Of a DNA stretch of 20,728 nucleotides, positions 1 through 7,384 are shown piece by piece. Under the pieces are notes generated by a model, which was given only the letters and a program-made list of their open reading frames with translations, ran no database searches and was not told where the DNA came from. Positions within the stretch are counted from its first letter, which is position 1, and the number at the start of each line of letters is the position of its first letter. The stretch comes from CAYQQR01 sp964420035 (lineage in GTDB: Bacteria > Bacteroidota > Bacteroidia > Bacteroidales > SM23-62). The position numbers and the translations under genes were made by a program. The stretch is from the NCBI GenBank assembly GCA_964420035.1, contig CAYQQR010000059.1, forward strand, positions 1-20,728, read 5' to 3'.

Positions 1-26
1 TATCCACATTATCAACATTATACACA
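1..26 (+). repeat. Three head-to-tail DnaA-box-like 9-mers
   Basis: The window opens with TATCCACA (1-8, probably the end of a 9-mer cut by the window edge), then TTATCAACA (9-17) and TTATACACA (18-26). All resemble the DnaA-box consensus TTATNCACA; TTATCAACA deviates at one position. The period is exactly 9 bp. This could be a DnaA-binding cluster or a simple A+T-rich tandem repeat. No dnaA, dnaN or other origin gene is visible, so I do not call an origin. Confidence 0.3.
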
Positions 27-94
27 TGTTTTTAGAAAAAATCAGCAAACCCTATCAAGTAATCTCCAATCATTTCACTATTGGACAAATATCT

Positions 95-118
95 TAAGAG
101 CCTAAGAGCCTAAGAGCT
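95..118. repeat. Octamer tandem repeat
   Basis: Three direct copies of an 8-bp unit, TAAGAGCC twice and then TAAGAGCT, lie in the noncoding DNA downstream of the radical SAM gene. A second 8-bp array occurs at 2173-2204. Slippage-type microsatellite; no function can be assigned. Confidence 0.7.
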
Positions 119-182
119 GAAGAGAGTTCAGAATTCAGAATGATTTTCCTTGGTGCAGTACCGTTTGGTACCGTTAGCACCG

Positions 183-1115
183 TTATACCAACCGATAAAA
201 CACCCCCCGTTCCTGCCTTGAGGCCGTGACCTTGCCTTCTGTTTCGAGCACACCCAGGTATTTGTTGATCTCGTTCAGGTGGATGCCGGTGATCGAGGAC
301 AGGTCCCCGGCGGTGCAGGGGCGGCGGGAGATGGTTTCCAGGATGGCGGATTCCAGGTCCGCCCGGTAGGAGGGGATGTCCTTTCTTTCCGGGGCGGCAG
401 CAATGATCTCCACCTCTTTCATCCCGAAAAAATCTTTGATCCGCTGCATTTCCGAGGGCGTGGCAGCCTGAAGTCCTTCCACCGCTCCCGGCCGGTCGAG
501 GGTGTTCAGCTGTATCCGGTCGGGTTGTATTTTGAGAAAAGCCTTTTTCAGGGCCGAAAGGTTTTCCGGGTCGTCATTCATCCCGGGAAGGATGAACACT
601 TCCAGCCATATTTTCCCGTCAAATTCTTTCCTGAAATCGGTCATTCCCTGTATGTATGCTTCCAGGTCCAGATCGTGCCGCGGGCGGTTGAGTCGCCTGT
701 AGGTTCGTTCCGTGGCGGCATCCAGGGAGGGCAGGACCAGGTCGGCTTTCAGGATATCTTTTCTTACCGCGGGATCTTTCAACAGACTGCCGTTGGTGAG
801 GACCGCCACGGGGATCTTAGGCCAATTTTCTTTAATATAATCCAAAACCTTTCCGATCCCTGAATTGAGGGTGGGTTCCCCGGCTCCAGAAAAAGTGATG
901 TAATCCGGCTTGGGGTGTTCATCCAAATATTTCTTCAATTCACTTTTCACCGCATCGACCGGCACGTATTCCCTCCGTTTAGTGGTAAGCAGGGTGGTCC
1001 GGCCGCATTCGCAGTACACGCAGTTGAAGGAGCAGACCTTATGGGGCACCAGGTCTACCCCGAGCGACATGCCCAGGCGGCGGGAAGGTACCGGTCCGAA
1101 GAGGTGTTTAAACAT
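183..1115 (-). CDS. Radical SAM protein, COG0731-type, with C-terminal winged helix
   Basis: A 310-residue cytosolic radical SAM enzyme. The N-terminal GPVPSRRLG motif is typical of this family. It is followed by the CX3CX2C cluster motif (C28, C32, C35, with a further C37) that binds the SAM-cleaving [4Fe-4S] cluster. A GAGEPTLN segment near residue 77 and a PSLDAA segment near residue 130 fit the radical SAM barrel. The last ~55 residues (about 255-310) look like a small winged-helix domain. The substrate is unknown; the family includes wyosine-related and uncharacterised enzymes. It lies 51 bp downstream of the DUF89 gene on the same strand, so the two are probably co-transcribed. The start is the first Met, without a clear ribosome-binding site. 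Confidence 0.85.
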   Translation of the reverse strand: MFKHLFGPVPSRRLGMSLGVDLVPHKVCSFNCVYCECGRTTLLTTKRREYVPVDAVKSELKKYLDEHPKPDYITFSGAGEPTLNSGIGKVLDYIKENWPKIPVAVLTNGSLLKDPAVRKDILKADLVLPSLDAATERTYRRLNRPRHDLDLEAYIQGMTDFRKEFDGKIWLEVFILPGMNDDPENLSALKKAFLKIQPDRIQLNTLDRPGAVEGLQAATPSEMQRIKDFFGMKEVEIIAAAPERKDIPSYRADLESAILETISRRPCTAGDLSSITGIHLNEINKYLGVLETEGKVTASRQERGVFYRLV

Positions 1116-1159
1116 GGTTTAGAGGTTTAGGGAATGTCATCCCGCACTTGAGGCGCCTG

Positions 1160-1176
1160 CCTGCCGTCAAGGCAGG
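1160..1176. repeat. Small hairpin of the CCTGCC/GGCAGG repeat family, overlapping a stop codon
   Basis: Arms CCTGCC (1160-1165) and GGCAGG (1171-1176) are separated by GTCAA. The stop codon of the DUF89 gene (1167-1169) falls in the loop. A related GCCTGCCTGCCG element with a distant GGCAGG arm occurs at the other end of the window (about 20677-20728). It is probably a dispersed palindromic repeat that has contributed the last codons of the DUF89 gene; termination is possible but there is no U-tract. Confidence 0.5.
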
Positions 1177-2030
1177 GGATCTCCCGGGTTATTCAATGAT
1201 TTCAATATAATGTCGTTTTCCTCGATTCCCAAGTGATTGGCAATAACAGGGCACTTGGCCTTGAGCAGGAAGAAGACGGGACCTTCTTCTTCCGAGAGCC
1301 CTTCGAAATTACCCTGCCCCTTGGAAATGATCATCTCCGCCTTTCTGAAGCTTTCCCTGAATTCTTCACTGCAACGATCAAGAATGGTTCCAGGGGCCCC
1401 GGTACCCGATGAGATGATCTCCGCCACCTTATCCAGACCGGAAGCTATGGCATCCTCCCGGGTGCAATCGTTGATCACGGCACGGTCCCTTACCACGAAC
1501 TGTGCAGGTTTGTCCATGGTCTCGATCAGGATCCTGTCGAATACCGATTCACCGGCATTATCGCCGATATACAAAACCGAACCTGCACGGTCCAGGTTGC
1601 TGCGAAATTGCCCATAATCATCCAGGGCAAATTCCTGGTGCATGATCCGGTCGATCTCTTCCAGAAGATTGTACTGCCGCATGACCCCCAGGTCGATCAC
1701 ATTGCCCGTGATGGCCAACCGCACGGCGGTGCGTAAAGGATCATCCGAACCTGCAACCTTCTTTTTCAGGTCCGGGTACAAATCAAGTGCTTCCCTGATA
1801 TGTCCGGCTTTGATCTCCTTATAGGGATCGTCCACCCCGGTGACCTCCCGGATCCTTCTGTAGACCCATTCGCCCGTTTCGGGCGGGGTATGATCCATAG
1901 GGATCTCTTTTACCAGGCAGCCTACCTTCCCGAGCACTTCCTTTATCAATTTCTCATCGCCGGTGGCTACCCGGGCGGTACGCAGGGCCTGGGACATCAT
2001 GCAGGGTATACAGTCAAGGAAAGTTTTCAT
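1167..2030 (-). CDS. DUF89 / damage-control phosphatase-like (ARMT1-like) protein
   Basis: A 287-residue DUF89 protein. This family contains metal-dependent phosphatases thought to clear damaged phosphometabolites. Visible hallmarks are the N-terminal MKTFLDCIPC motif with its CxxC pair, the metal-site segment YIGDNAGESVFD (about residues 150-161), RDRAVINDCT (about 183-192), which supplies the other conserved Asp, and KGQGNFEG. The frame is open upstream to 2114, but I start at 2030 because MKTFLDCIPC is the usual family N terminus and the upstream 28 residues look like translated intergenic DNA. It is likely the first gene of a two-gene unit with the radical SAM protein. The exact substrate is unknown. 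Confidence 0.82.
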   Translation of the reverse strand: MKTFLDCIPCMMSQALRTARVATGDEKLIKEVLGKVGCLVKEIPMDHTPPETGEWVYRRIREVTGVDDPYKEIKAGHIREALDLYPDLKKKVAGSDDPLRTAVRLAITGNVIDLGVMRQYNLLEEIDRIMHQEFALDDYGQFRSNLDRAGSVLYIGDNAGESVFDRILIETMDKPAQFVVRDRAVINDCTREDAIASGLDKVAEIISSGTGAPGTILDRCSEEFRESFRKAEMIISKGQGNFEGLSEEEGPVFFLLKAKCPVIANHLGIEENDIILKSLNNPGDPLP

Positions 2031-2172
2031 AATGAAAGGGGCAAAATTGCAAATTAAACAGATATGATTGAGAATTGCATTGATTAATATCATTAATAGC
2101 TCCCGGACCTTCACCGTTCAGCACGATTCATTTACGTAATTTTTACTATTTTCAGCAATCAATCACCCAATC

Positions 2173-2204
2173 ACTAAAACACTAAAACACTAAAACACTA
2201 AATC
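2173..2204. repeat. ACTAAAAC octamer tandem repeat before the DPP-IV gene
   Basis: Three perfect ACTAAAAC units (2173-2196) and a degenerate fourth (ACTAAATC) end 13 bp before the ATG at 2218, so they fall in the 5' untranslated leader or promoter. Copy-number change could alter leader length. The repeat is seen directly; any effect on expression is inference. Confidence 0.75.
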
Positions 2205-2217
2205 AAATAATCAAATA

Positions 2218-4386
2218 ATGAAATCATCCCTGTTCACTTCAGCTCTAATCATTATTACTACGACCATTACCGCTCAGAAGTCCATCACCCTGGACGACAT
2301 TTACAGGCATTACCAGTTCTATCCCGAGGGCGTTCATGGCATCAATTCCATGAAGGACGGGGAGCATTACACGGTGATAGAAGGGCGCACGGCCATTGTT
2401 AAATACAGGTATAAAACGGGTAAGCCGGTGGATACCCTGCTGAACCTTGAGGACCTTGAAGGCGCCGGTGTCCGTTCATTTTTTGAATACGCCCTTTCTC
2501 ATGATGAGCGGACCATCCTGATCGCATCGAACCGGGAGTCCATATACAGGCACTCCTATACAGCCGATTACCACATTTATCATTTGGGCAGCGATTACCT
2601 TAAACCGCTTTCAGAGCAGGGGAAACAGCAGCTGGCTACCTTTTCACCCGACGGGTCCATGATCGCCTTTGTACGCGAGAACAACCTGTTTGTACACGAG
2701 ATCGCTTCAGGGAAGGATATCCAGGTCACCTACGATGGGGAGCGCAACCGTATCATCAACGGGGCGCCCGACTGGGTATATGAAGAGGAGTTCGGTTTCA
2801 GCAAGGCCTTTGCCTGGTCGCCCAACAACCGGTATATTGCCTATTACCGGACCGATGAGAGCCGGGTGAAGGAGTTCAGTATGACCCGTTACGGTGAACT
2901 CTATCCCGATCAATACAGCTTTAAATACCCCAAGGCCGGTGAAGATAACGCACTGGTGGATATCTATGTGCACTATCTGCTTTCGGGAGAATCCACGAAG
3001 ATTGATCTGGGGGAGGAGACCGACCGGTATGTACCCAGGATCTTCTGGACTGCGGACCCGGAAAAGCTGGCCATCTTTAAGTTGAACCGTCTGCAGAACA
3101 AGCTGGATCTAATCTTTGCCGATCCTGGCAATGGTAAGTCCAATTTGATCCTCACAGAAGAAGAAGATGCCTACATCTCGGAAGTCAATGACCAGAAGAT
3201 CCGTTTTCTGGGGGACGGAAGGCACTTTACCTGGATCAGCGAAAAAGACGGGTACAAGCATATCTATCTCTATGATTATATTGAGGGCAACATGAAGCCA
3301 ATTACCCAAGGCTTCTGGGATGTGATCGAATTCCTGGGCGTGGATGAGGCAGCGGACCTGGTGTATTATACCGCCTACGAAGAGTCGAGTATTGAGAGTC
3401 ATTTATACCGCGTTCGCCCGGACGGGACCGGCAGGAAAAAGCTGACCGGTGACCCGGGTTGGCACACCGCTGAATTCAGTGATAACTTCAAATATTACAT
3501 TTTAAGGCATTCAACGGGGAACACCGCTCCTGTTTACGGTTTATACAATGCACGGGGAAGGAAGATCCGTGAGCTGGTAGATAATGCATCTTTAAATGAA
3601 AAGATGGAAAGTTACGGATTTACGGAGAAGGAATTCTTTACCGTCGAAAACCGGTCGGGCGACCGGCTGAATGCCTGGATGATCAAACCGCGGGATTTTG
3701 ATCCCGAAAAAAAATATCCCTTACTGATGTATGTATACGGTGGACCCGAATCACAGCTGGTGCGGGACTCCTGGTCGCATGGCGATCCCTGGTTCCAGAT
3801 GCTGGCCCAGAAGGGCATCATCGTTGCCTGCGTGGATAACCGGGGCACGGACGGGAGAGGGGAAGCCTTCCGAAAAGCCACCTACATGCAACTGGGCAAG
3901 CTGGAAACCATGGACCAGATCGATGCCGGGACATACCTGGGATCCCTTCCTTATATCGACGAGAATCGCATCGGGATGTTCGGGTGGAGCTACGGGGGAT
4001 ACATGACCGCATCCTGCCTGTTCAAGGGAGGGGGACTGTTCAGGGCGGGTATCGCGGTGGCACCGGTGACCAACTGGCGATTTTACGATACCATTTACAC
4101 GGAGCGTTTCATGCGCACCCCCCGGGAAAATGCGGAGGGATACGACGAGAATTCTCCCATCAACCATGTTGAGGGATTGGAGGGTGAGTTCCTTCTGATC
4201 CACGGGATGGCGGACGACAACGTTCATTTCCAGAATTCCGTCGAGCTGGCCGAAGCTTTGATACAAGCCGGTAAACAGTTCGAGATCATGTTCTATCCCA
4301 ACCGCGATCATGGTATTTACGGGGGTAACGCCACTTACCACCTGAGGTTTATGATGACTGAGTTTTTGCTGGAGAATCTGAAATAA
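2218..4386 (+). CDS. Secreted dipeptidyl-peptidase IV (S9B prolyl oligopeptidase family)
   Basis: A 722-residue exported serine peptidase that removes Xaa-Pro dipeptides from peptides, part of periplasmic protein and peptide use in Bacteroidota. Residues 1-20 form a Sec signal peptide with likely cleavage after TITAQ. Residues ~30-480 are the beta-propeller, including the DWVYEEEFG segment (185-193) whose double Glu binds the substrate N terminus. Residues ~490-722 are the alpha/beta hydrolase domain. The catalytic triad is Ser591 in GWSYGGY, Asp666 in GMADDNVHFQ and His698 in RDHGIYGG. Length and all key residues match the family, so it should be active. It is transcribed away from the DUF89 gene and followed by repeat-rich noncoding DNA, so it is probably monocistronic. 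Confidence 0.95.
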   Translation: MKSSLFTSALIIITTTITAQKSITLDDIYRHYQFYPEGVHGINSMKDGEHYTVIEGRTAIVKYRYKTGKPVDTLLNLEDLEGAGVRSFFEYALSHDERTILIASNRESIYRHSYTADYHIYHLGSDYLKPLSEQGKQQLATFSPDGSMIAFVRENNLFVHEIASGKDIQVTYDGERNRIINGAPDWVYEEEFGFSKAFAWSPNNRYIAYYRTDESRVKEFSMTRYGELYPDQYSFKYPKAGEDNALVDIYVHYLLSGESTKIDLGEETDRYVPRIFWTADPEKLAIFKLNRLQNKLDLIFADPGNGKSNLILTEEEDAYISEVNDQKIRFLGDGRHFTWISEKDGYKHIYLYDYIEGNMKPITQGFWDVIEFLGVDEAADLVYYTAYEESSIESHLYRVRPDGTGRKKLTGDPGWHTAEFSDNFKYYILRHSTGNTAPVYGLYNARGRKIRELVDNASLNEKMESYGFTEKEFFTVENRSGDRLNAWMIKPRDFDPEKKYPLLMYVYGGPESQLVRDSWSHGDPWFQMLAQKGIIVACVDNRGTDGRGEAFRKATYMQLGKLETMDQIDAGTYLGSLPYIDENRIGMFGWSYGGYMTASCLFKGGGLFRAGIAVAPVTNWRFYDTIYTERFMRTPRENAEGYDENSPINHVEGLEGEFLLIHGMADDNVHFQNSVELAEALIQAGKQFEIMFYPNRDHGIYGGNATYHLRFMMTEFLLENLK

Positions 4387-4390
4387 TGCT

Positions 4391-4446
4391 GGGTTTTGCT
4401 TCGCTGTTGTTCCGCTTCACTGTTTCTCGCTTTGCTGCTTTAGATT
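4391..4446. repeat. CTTCGCTG-type low-complexity intergenic repeat
   Basis: Directly after the DPP-IV stop lies a stretch built from variants of GCTTCGCTG, CCGCTTCACTG and CTCGCTTTGCTG. The same vocabulary (CTCGCTTCGCTG, TCGCCTTCGGCTG) reappears at about 20548-20635 beyond aprB, so this is a dispersed intergenic repeat class. No open frame or transposase is linked to it. Confidence 0.5.
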
Positions 4447-4500
4447 TTCGGGAAAACAACCGCAAGACAACCTCTTCAGCTCATTGACTCTAATCTCTAT

Positions 4501-4575
4501 GGGGTTAGTTCCCCGAAGCTCTGCTTCGAGAAGAAGTATTAATTTTGTTAATACCTCGTGGCTCTGCCGCGAGGT
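4501..4575. repeat. Cluster of consecutive hairpins (REP-like element)
   Basis: Four inverted repeats follow one another: GGGG/CCCC (4501-4514); CGAAGC-TCT-GCTTCG (4514-4528); TATTAA/TTAATA with a TTTTG loop (4537-4553); and ACCTCGTGGC/GCCGCGAGGT with a TCT loop and one G-T pair (4553-4575). Two of them share the C-TCT-G loop. Such compact hairpin sets are typical of dispersed repetitive palindromes; it may also terminate DPP-IV transcription. Seen directly; mobility is inferred. Confidence 0.65.
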
Positions 4576-4612
4576 AGTTTATTTTTACATTTTAATATAT
4601 CAAATATAATTA

Positions 4613-4655
4613 CGTTATTTACGTAACGAAAAGTTCGTAACGATAGTTTCGTGAT
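4613..4655 (+). promoter_or_regulatory. 14-bp tandem direct repeats upstream of the AAA ATPase (putative operator)
   Basis: CGTAACGAAAAGTT (4622-4635) and CGTAACGATAGTTT (4636-4649) are adjacent 14-bp direct repeats, followed by a partial third unit CGTGAT (4650-4655). The palindrome TTACGTAA (4619-4626) overlaps the first unit, and TACGTTA (4611-4617) precedes it. The array ends 10 bp before the ATG at 4666. The spacing (about 1.3 helical turns) and position suggest an operator or promoter-linked binding array. No protein partner can be named. Confidence 0.5.
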
Positions 4656-4665
4656 AAAATATACT

Positions 4666-5787
4666 ATGAAAAGACTTCGAAATCCTTTTCTGCTCGCCGG
4701 GTTTTACGGCCCGGAATATTTCTGTGACCGGGAAAAAGCCTTGGCAACCCTGCATACTCACTACAGGAATGAACGCAATATCGTGCTTTATTCCTGGCGT
4801 AGAATGGGAAAAACGGCTCTGATTAAGTACTTTACGTCTATCCTTGAAAGAGAAAAACAGGCGGAAACACTCTATGTTGATCTTTTGGGAACCAGGGATT
4901 TGCCATCAGCTATTAAACAAATAACAAGGTCGGTTTATGAACGTTTTGGCAAGACTTCATCAGGAATTACCGGGGCTTTTCAGAGACTTCTCGGCAGAAT
5001 AGGGGCTGAATTAAAGTTTAATCCTTACGATGGAACCCCTTCGATAAGTATAGAAATTGTTGGTTTCGGACCTATAGAACGATCACTGGAGGAAATAGGG
5101 TCCTTCCTGGACAACAGGAAACACAGAGTTCTGGTAACCCTGGATGAGTTACAAAAAATTACTTCTTATCGTGATGAAAATGGAGAAGCGATTTTTCGTT
5201 CCTGGATGCAATCCTTTCCTGCCATCCGGTTCATCTTCAGCGGAAGTCACCGTCAAATGATGCGCTCAATGTTTTCAGGCAAGAACCGGCCTTTCTACCG
5301 GAGCACCCAACTTCAGGAATTAGGACCCATCTCATTGGATTCCTATTCTGGTTTTATCCGGGATCATTTTGAAAAGAGCAGGAAAAAGATCGATTACGAG
5401 ACGATCAAGCAGCTATATGAATGGAGCCGGAGCCAGACCTATTGCATTCAGCTGGTTTGCAATAGACTTTTTGGAAGTTTTAATAGCGTAAATCCGAATC
5501 AGCTACAAACGGTGTACAGTGAAATTCTCGACCAGGAAAGCACAGTCTTTTCTTCATACACAAAATTACTGACCGACTTACAATACAAGGTTTTAATGGC
5601 TATAGCCAAAGAAGAACCGCTTGCGAATCCTCTCTCAAAGGAGTTTATCGCGGGCCACGATCTTGGTGCCGCGAGTTCCGTTTCTTCAGCATTGGAAATG
5701 CTGGTAAAGAATGAACTCGTCATCAGGGATGAGGGCAAATACCTGGTGCATGATGTATTGCTCTCGCGATGGTTACAGTCATTATGA
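4666..5787 (+). CDS. AAA+ ATP-binding protein (archaeal-type ATPase family, PF01637-like)
   Basis: A 373-residue P-loop ATPase of the type often found in many copies in Bacteroidota and archaea. With the ATG at 4666 the N terminus reads MKRLRNPFLLAGFYGPEYFC, the usual RNPF...GPEYFCDRE opening. The Walker A region is SWRRMGKTALIKYF (43-56), lacking the first Gly of GxxxxGKT, as is common in this family. A Walker B-like segment LVTLDELQKI lies near residue 150 and a sensor-like FIFSGSH near 190. The C-terminal ~100 residues look like a winged helix ending in LVHDVLLSRWL. A GTG at 4651 would add five residues but falls within the upstream tandem repeats. Function is unknown; roles in toxin-like or mobile-element systems have been suggested for relatives but nothing here shows that. 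Confidence 0.8.
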   Translation: MKRLRNPFLLAGFYGPEYFCDREKALATLHTHYRNERNIVLYSWRRMGKTALIKYFTSILEREKQAETLYVDLLGTRDLPSAIKQITRSVYERFGKTSSGITGAFQRLLGRIGAELKFNPYDGTPSISIEIVGFGPIERSLEEIGSFLDNRKHRVLVTLDELQKITSYRDENGEAIFRSWMQSFPAIRFIFSGSHRQMMRSMFSGKNRPFYRSTQLQELGPISLDSYSGFIRDHFEKSRKKIDYETIKQLYEWSRSQTYCIQLVCNRLFGSFNSVNPNQLQTVYSEILDQESTVFSSYTKLLTDLQYKVLMAIAKEEPLANPLSKEFIAGHDLGAASSVSSALEMLVKNELVIRDEGKYLVHDVLLSRWLQSL

Positions 5788-5793
5788 GATGGA

Positions 5794-6015
5794 TTATTCG
5801 TACTCACAAACATATCCCGTCGCGTACTCGGTCTCATCCATCAGGAAATGGAGGTCGTTCATGTCCTCGGCACAGATCACGATCTCTTTCGACCGGAATA
5901 TCCCGTCATAGTCGTAACATGCAGCGCAATATTCCGGTTTACAGGATTGCAGGCTCAAGGCGGCCACAACCACCCCGGCAAAGAGCAATTTGTACAGTAT
6001 ATACTTGATTTTCAT
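5794..6015 (-). CDS. Small cysteine-rich lipoprotein, function unknown
   Basis: A 73-residue protein with a positively charged N terminus, a hydrophobic segment (about residues 8-22) and a lipobox-like LQS-C with lipid-acceptor Cys25. The mature part is only 48 residues long. It has four more cysteines (C30, C33, C48, C70), the first two as CAAC, and many Asp and Glu residues. It is convergent with the ATPase gene, with only 6 bp between the stops. I do not recognise a family. It could bind metal or carry disulfides. It is small enough to be missed by gene callers, but the signal peptide plus lipobox makes it credible. Confidence 0.6.
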   Translation of the reverse strand: MKIKYILYKLLFAGVVVAALSLQSCKPEYCAACYDYDGIFRSKEIVICAEDMNDLHFLMDETEYATGYVCEYE

Positions 6016-6338
6016 AGTGTTTGGTTTAATGGATGTCTATCCTTTAAATAGGAGCAAATACAATGCCATATTGGTTCCTTGGTTCCCTTCCTACCGGCAG
6101 GCAAGCTTTTCAGAGAGGAGGAGAATTTGTATATTATTGGAATTCATTATTTACGAATTCCCCTCCTTCTTAAGGAGGGGTACTTTTCGCGCCAGCAAAA
6201 AGGGGGTGGTTAAAATCATCATAATAGCTAAGTAACCAGTTATTTCAGAACAACTGAATAAAGGATTCAATGGCCAGGGAACCGAGTTTGGCATGAGATT
6301 TGGATTTGGATAGATAGAGACCCTAAACGCCAAACGTC
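6016..6338. other. Intergenic region with a strong hairpin repeat
   Basis: A 323-bp gap between divergent lipoprotein genes. It contains CCCCTCCTT (6160-6168) and AAGGAGGGG (6172-6180), a perfect 9-bp stem with a CTT loop, followed by AAAAAGGGGGTGGTTAAAATC (around 6198-6218). This combination resembles the CCCCTCC...GGGGTGGTTAAAAT dispersed repeats familiar from Bacteroidota intergenic DNA (recalled, not searched). The ~100 bp before the PKD lipoprotein ATG should hold its promoter; TTTGG occurs at several places, but I cannot assign -33/-7 boxes with confidence. Confidence 0.55.
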
Positions 6339-7085
6339 ATGAAAAAGCTCACACTCCTCATAGCAGCGGTTTCCTTCATCCTGGCGGGATGCTACAGGGA
6401 ACCTTATGCCGATTTCTTTAGCTCGGAACGCAATCCCTATGTAAACGAGGTTGTACGTTTCACCAATACCTCGGTGGATGCGGATTACTTCGAATGGGAT
6501 TTCGGCGACGGCACCATGGCATTCTCCTATGATGCCCATCATGCCTATATTGAACCGGGCAGATACAGAGTTTCACTTACGGCATTCACCCGTGATCGCG
6601 GGGTGGACCGGGCCTTTATGACCATCGATGTATACTATCCTCCAACAGAACTTACCGTAACCGTGCTGGAATATTACGATGAATACGCCGTGGAGGATGC
6701 CAGCGTGATCCTGTACAGGACCCTCGACGACTGGATCGATGAATACGATCCCCTGGTGGAAGGTTTCACCGATTATTACGGGGATGTCCTATTCACCGAA
6801 CTGCAGCCCAGGCGCTATTACGTGGATGTTTGGGAGGAATATCACAACAACTATACCCTGGCTGATGAAGATGTGGGTTTTATTGAAACCGACATCCTTG
6901 AGCCCAATACCATGAATTATTTCATTGCCTGGGTCGATTATGTCGCGCCGGTGAAGAAAAGTTCCGGCAGGGACCGCAGCCTGAAATTGAAAAAGCTGGA
7001 AAAGGTGGATCAAAGGACCTTTGATGAGAAATCGGCCAGGGCAAAAGAACTGATCAACGAGAAAGAAGAAACCCGGGAGAAATAA
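6339..7085 (+). CDS. PKD-domain lipoprotein
   Basis: A 248-residue surface or periplasmic lipoprotein. The signal peptide ends in the lipobox ILAG-C with Cys18. Residues ~24-100 form a PKD (Ig-like) domain with the signature FEWDFGDGT and the closing GRYRVSLTAF strand. Residues ~103-195 look like a second beta-sandwich, possibly a carboxypeptidase-regulatory-like fold. The C-terminal ~45 residues are highly charged (KKSSGRDRSLKLKKLEK and a Glu/Lys tail). PKD domains mediate protein or carbohydrate contacts; no catalytic motif is seen. It ends in a strong hairpin shared with the convergent winged-helix gene. Confidence 0.8.
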   Translation: MKKLTLLIAAVSFILAGCYREPYADFFSSERNPYVNEVVRFTNTSVDADYFEWDFGDGTMAFSYDAHHAYIEPGRYRVSLTAFTRDRGVDRAFMTIDVYYPPTELTVTVLEYYDEYAVEDASVILYRTLDDWIDEYDPLVEGFTDYYGDVLFTELQPRRYYVDVWEEYHNNYTLADEDVGFIETDILEPNTMNYFIAWVDYVAPVKKSSGRDRSLKLKKLEKVDQRTFDEKSARAKELINEKEETREK

Positions 7086-7102
7086 GCCCGGGTTTATTTT
7101 TT
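7069..7102. terminator. Bidirectional intrinsic terminator between convergent genes
   Basis: AAACCCGGG (7069-7077) and CCCGGGTTT (7087-7095) form a perfect 9-bp stem with a 9-nt loop, followed by ATTTTTT on the plus strand; the minus strand also has T-rich sequence after the hairpin. The PKD gene's TAA (7083-7085) is in the loop and the winged-helix gene's stop (7094-7096) overlaps the right arm, so the two convergent genes share one terminator. Confidence 0.8.
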
Positions 7103-7366
7103 CTTTGTCAATTGATAGGTAAAGTATTCATCCATATCATCGATCTCACCGGTTTCTATATCCCCGTATTTTCTGCAGGTCATCAGGTGGTACAGAACAA
7201 CATCATTTGGAAGTCCGGTCTTTTCTGCAATTTGCGGTATGGTCGCGGGACCGTCCCCGAGTACCTGGAGGATGGATTTCCGGGTCCTGCTGTATTCCTT
7301 TCTTTTTTCCATTAATTCCTTTGGAACGCTTCTCTTTTCCTTTATGACATCAATGGTTTTTTTCAT
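7094..7366 (-). CDS. Small winged helix-turn-helix protein, last gene of the hdr-like operon
   Basis: A 90-residue basic protein. The segment ILQVLGDGPATIPQIAEKTGLPNDVVLYHLMTC (about residues 32-64) has the pattern of a winged helix: helix, turn, PQIAEKTGLP recognition region, then a wing around EYFTYQL. There are no extra sensor domains; a single Cys64 is present. It starts 18 bp after hdrA and is clearly part of the dsrE-tusA-mvhD-qmoA-like-hdrA unit. It might be an operon regulator or a DNA-independent protein-interaction module. Homology to ArsR-like regulators is only at the fold level. A specific function cannot be given. Confidence 0.72.
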   Translation of the reverse strand: MKKTIDVIKEKRSVPKELMEKRKEYSRTRKSILQVLGDGPATIPQIAEKTGLPNDVVLYHLMTCRKYGDIETGEIDDMDEYFTYQLTKKK

Positions 7367-7384
7367 CTCAGAACAGATAAGGGA

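Noticed and set aside
2031..2114. Upstream extension of the DUF89 gene
   Set aside because: The extra 28 residues do not resemble the family; MKTFLDCIPC at 2030 is the usual start.
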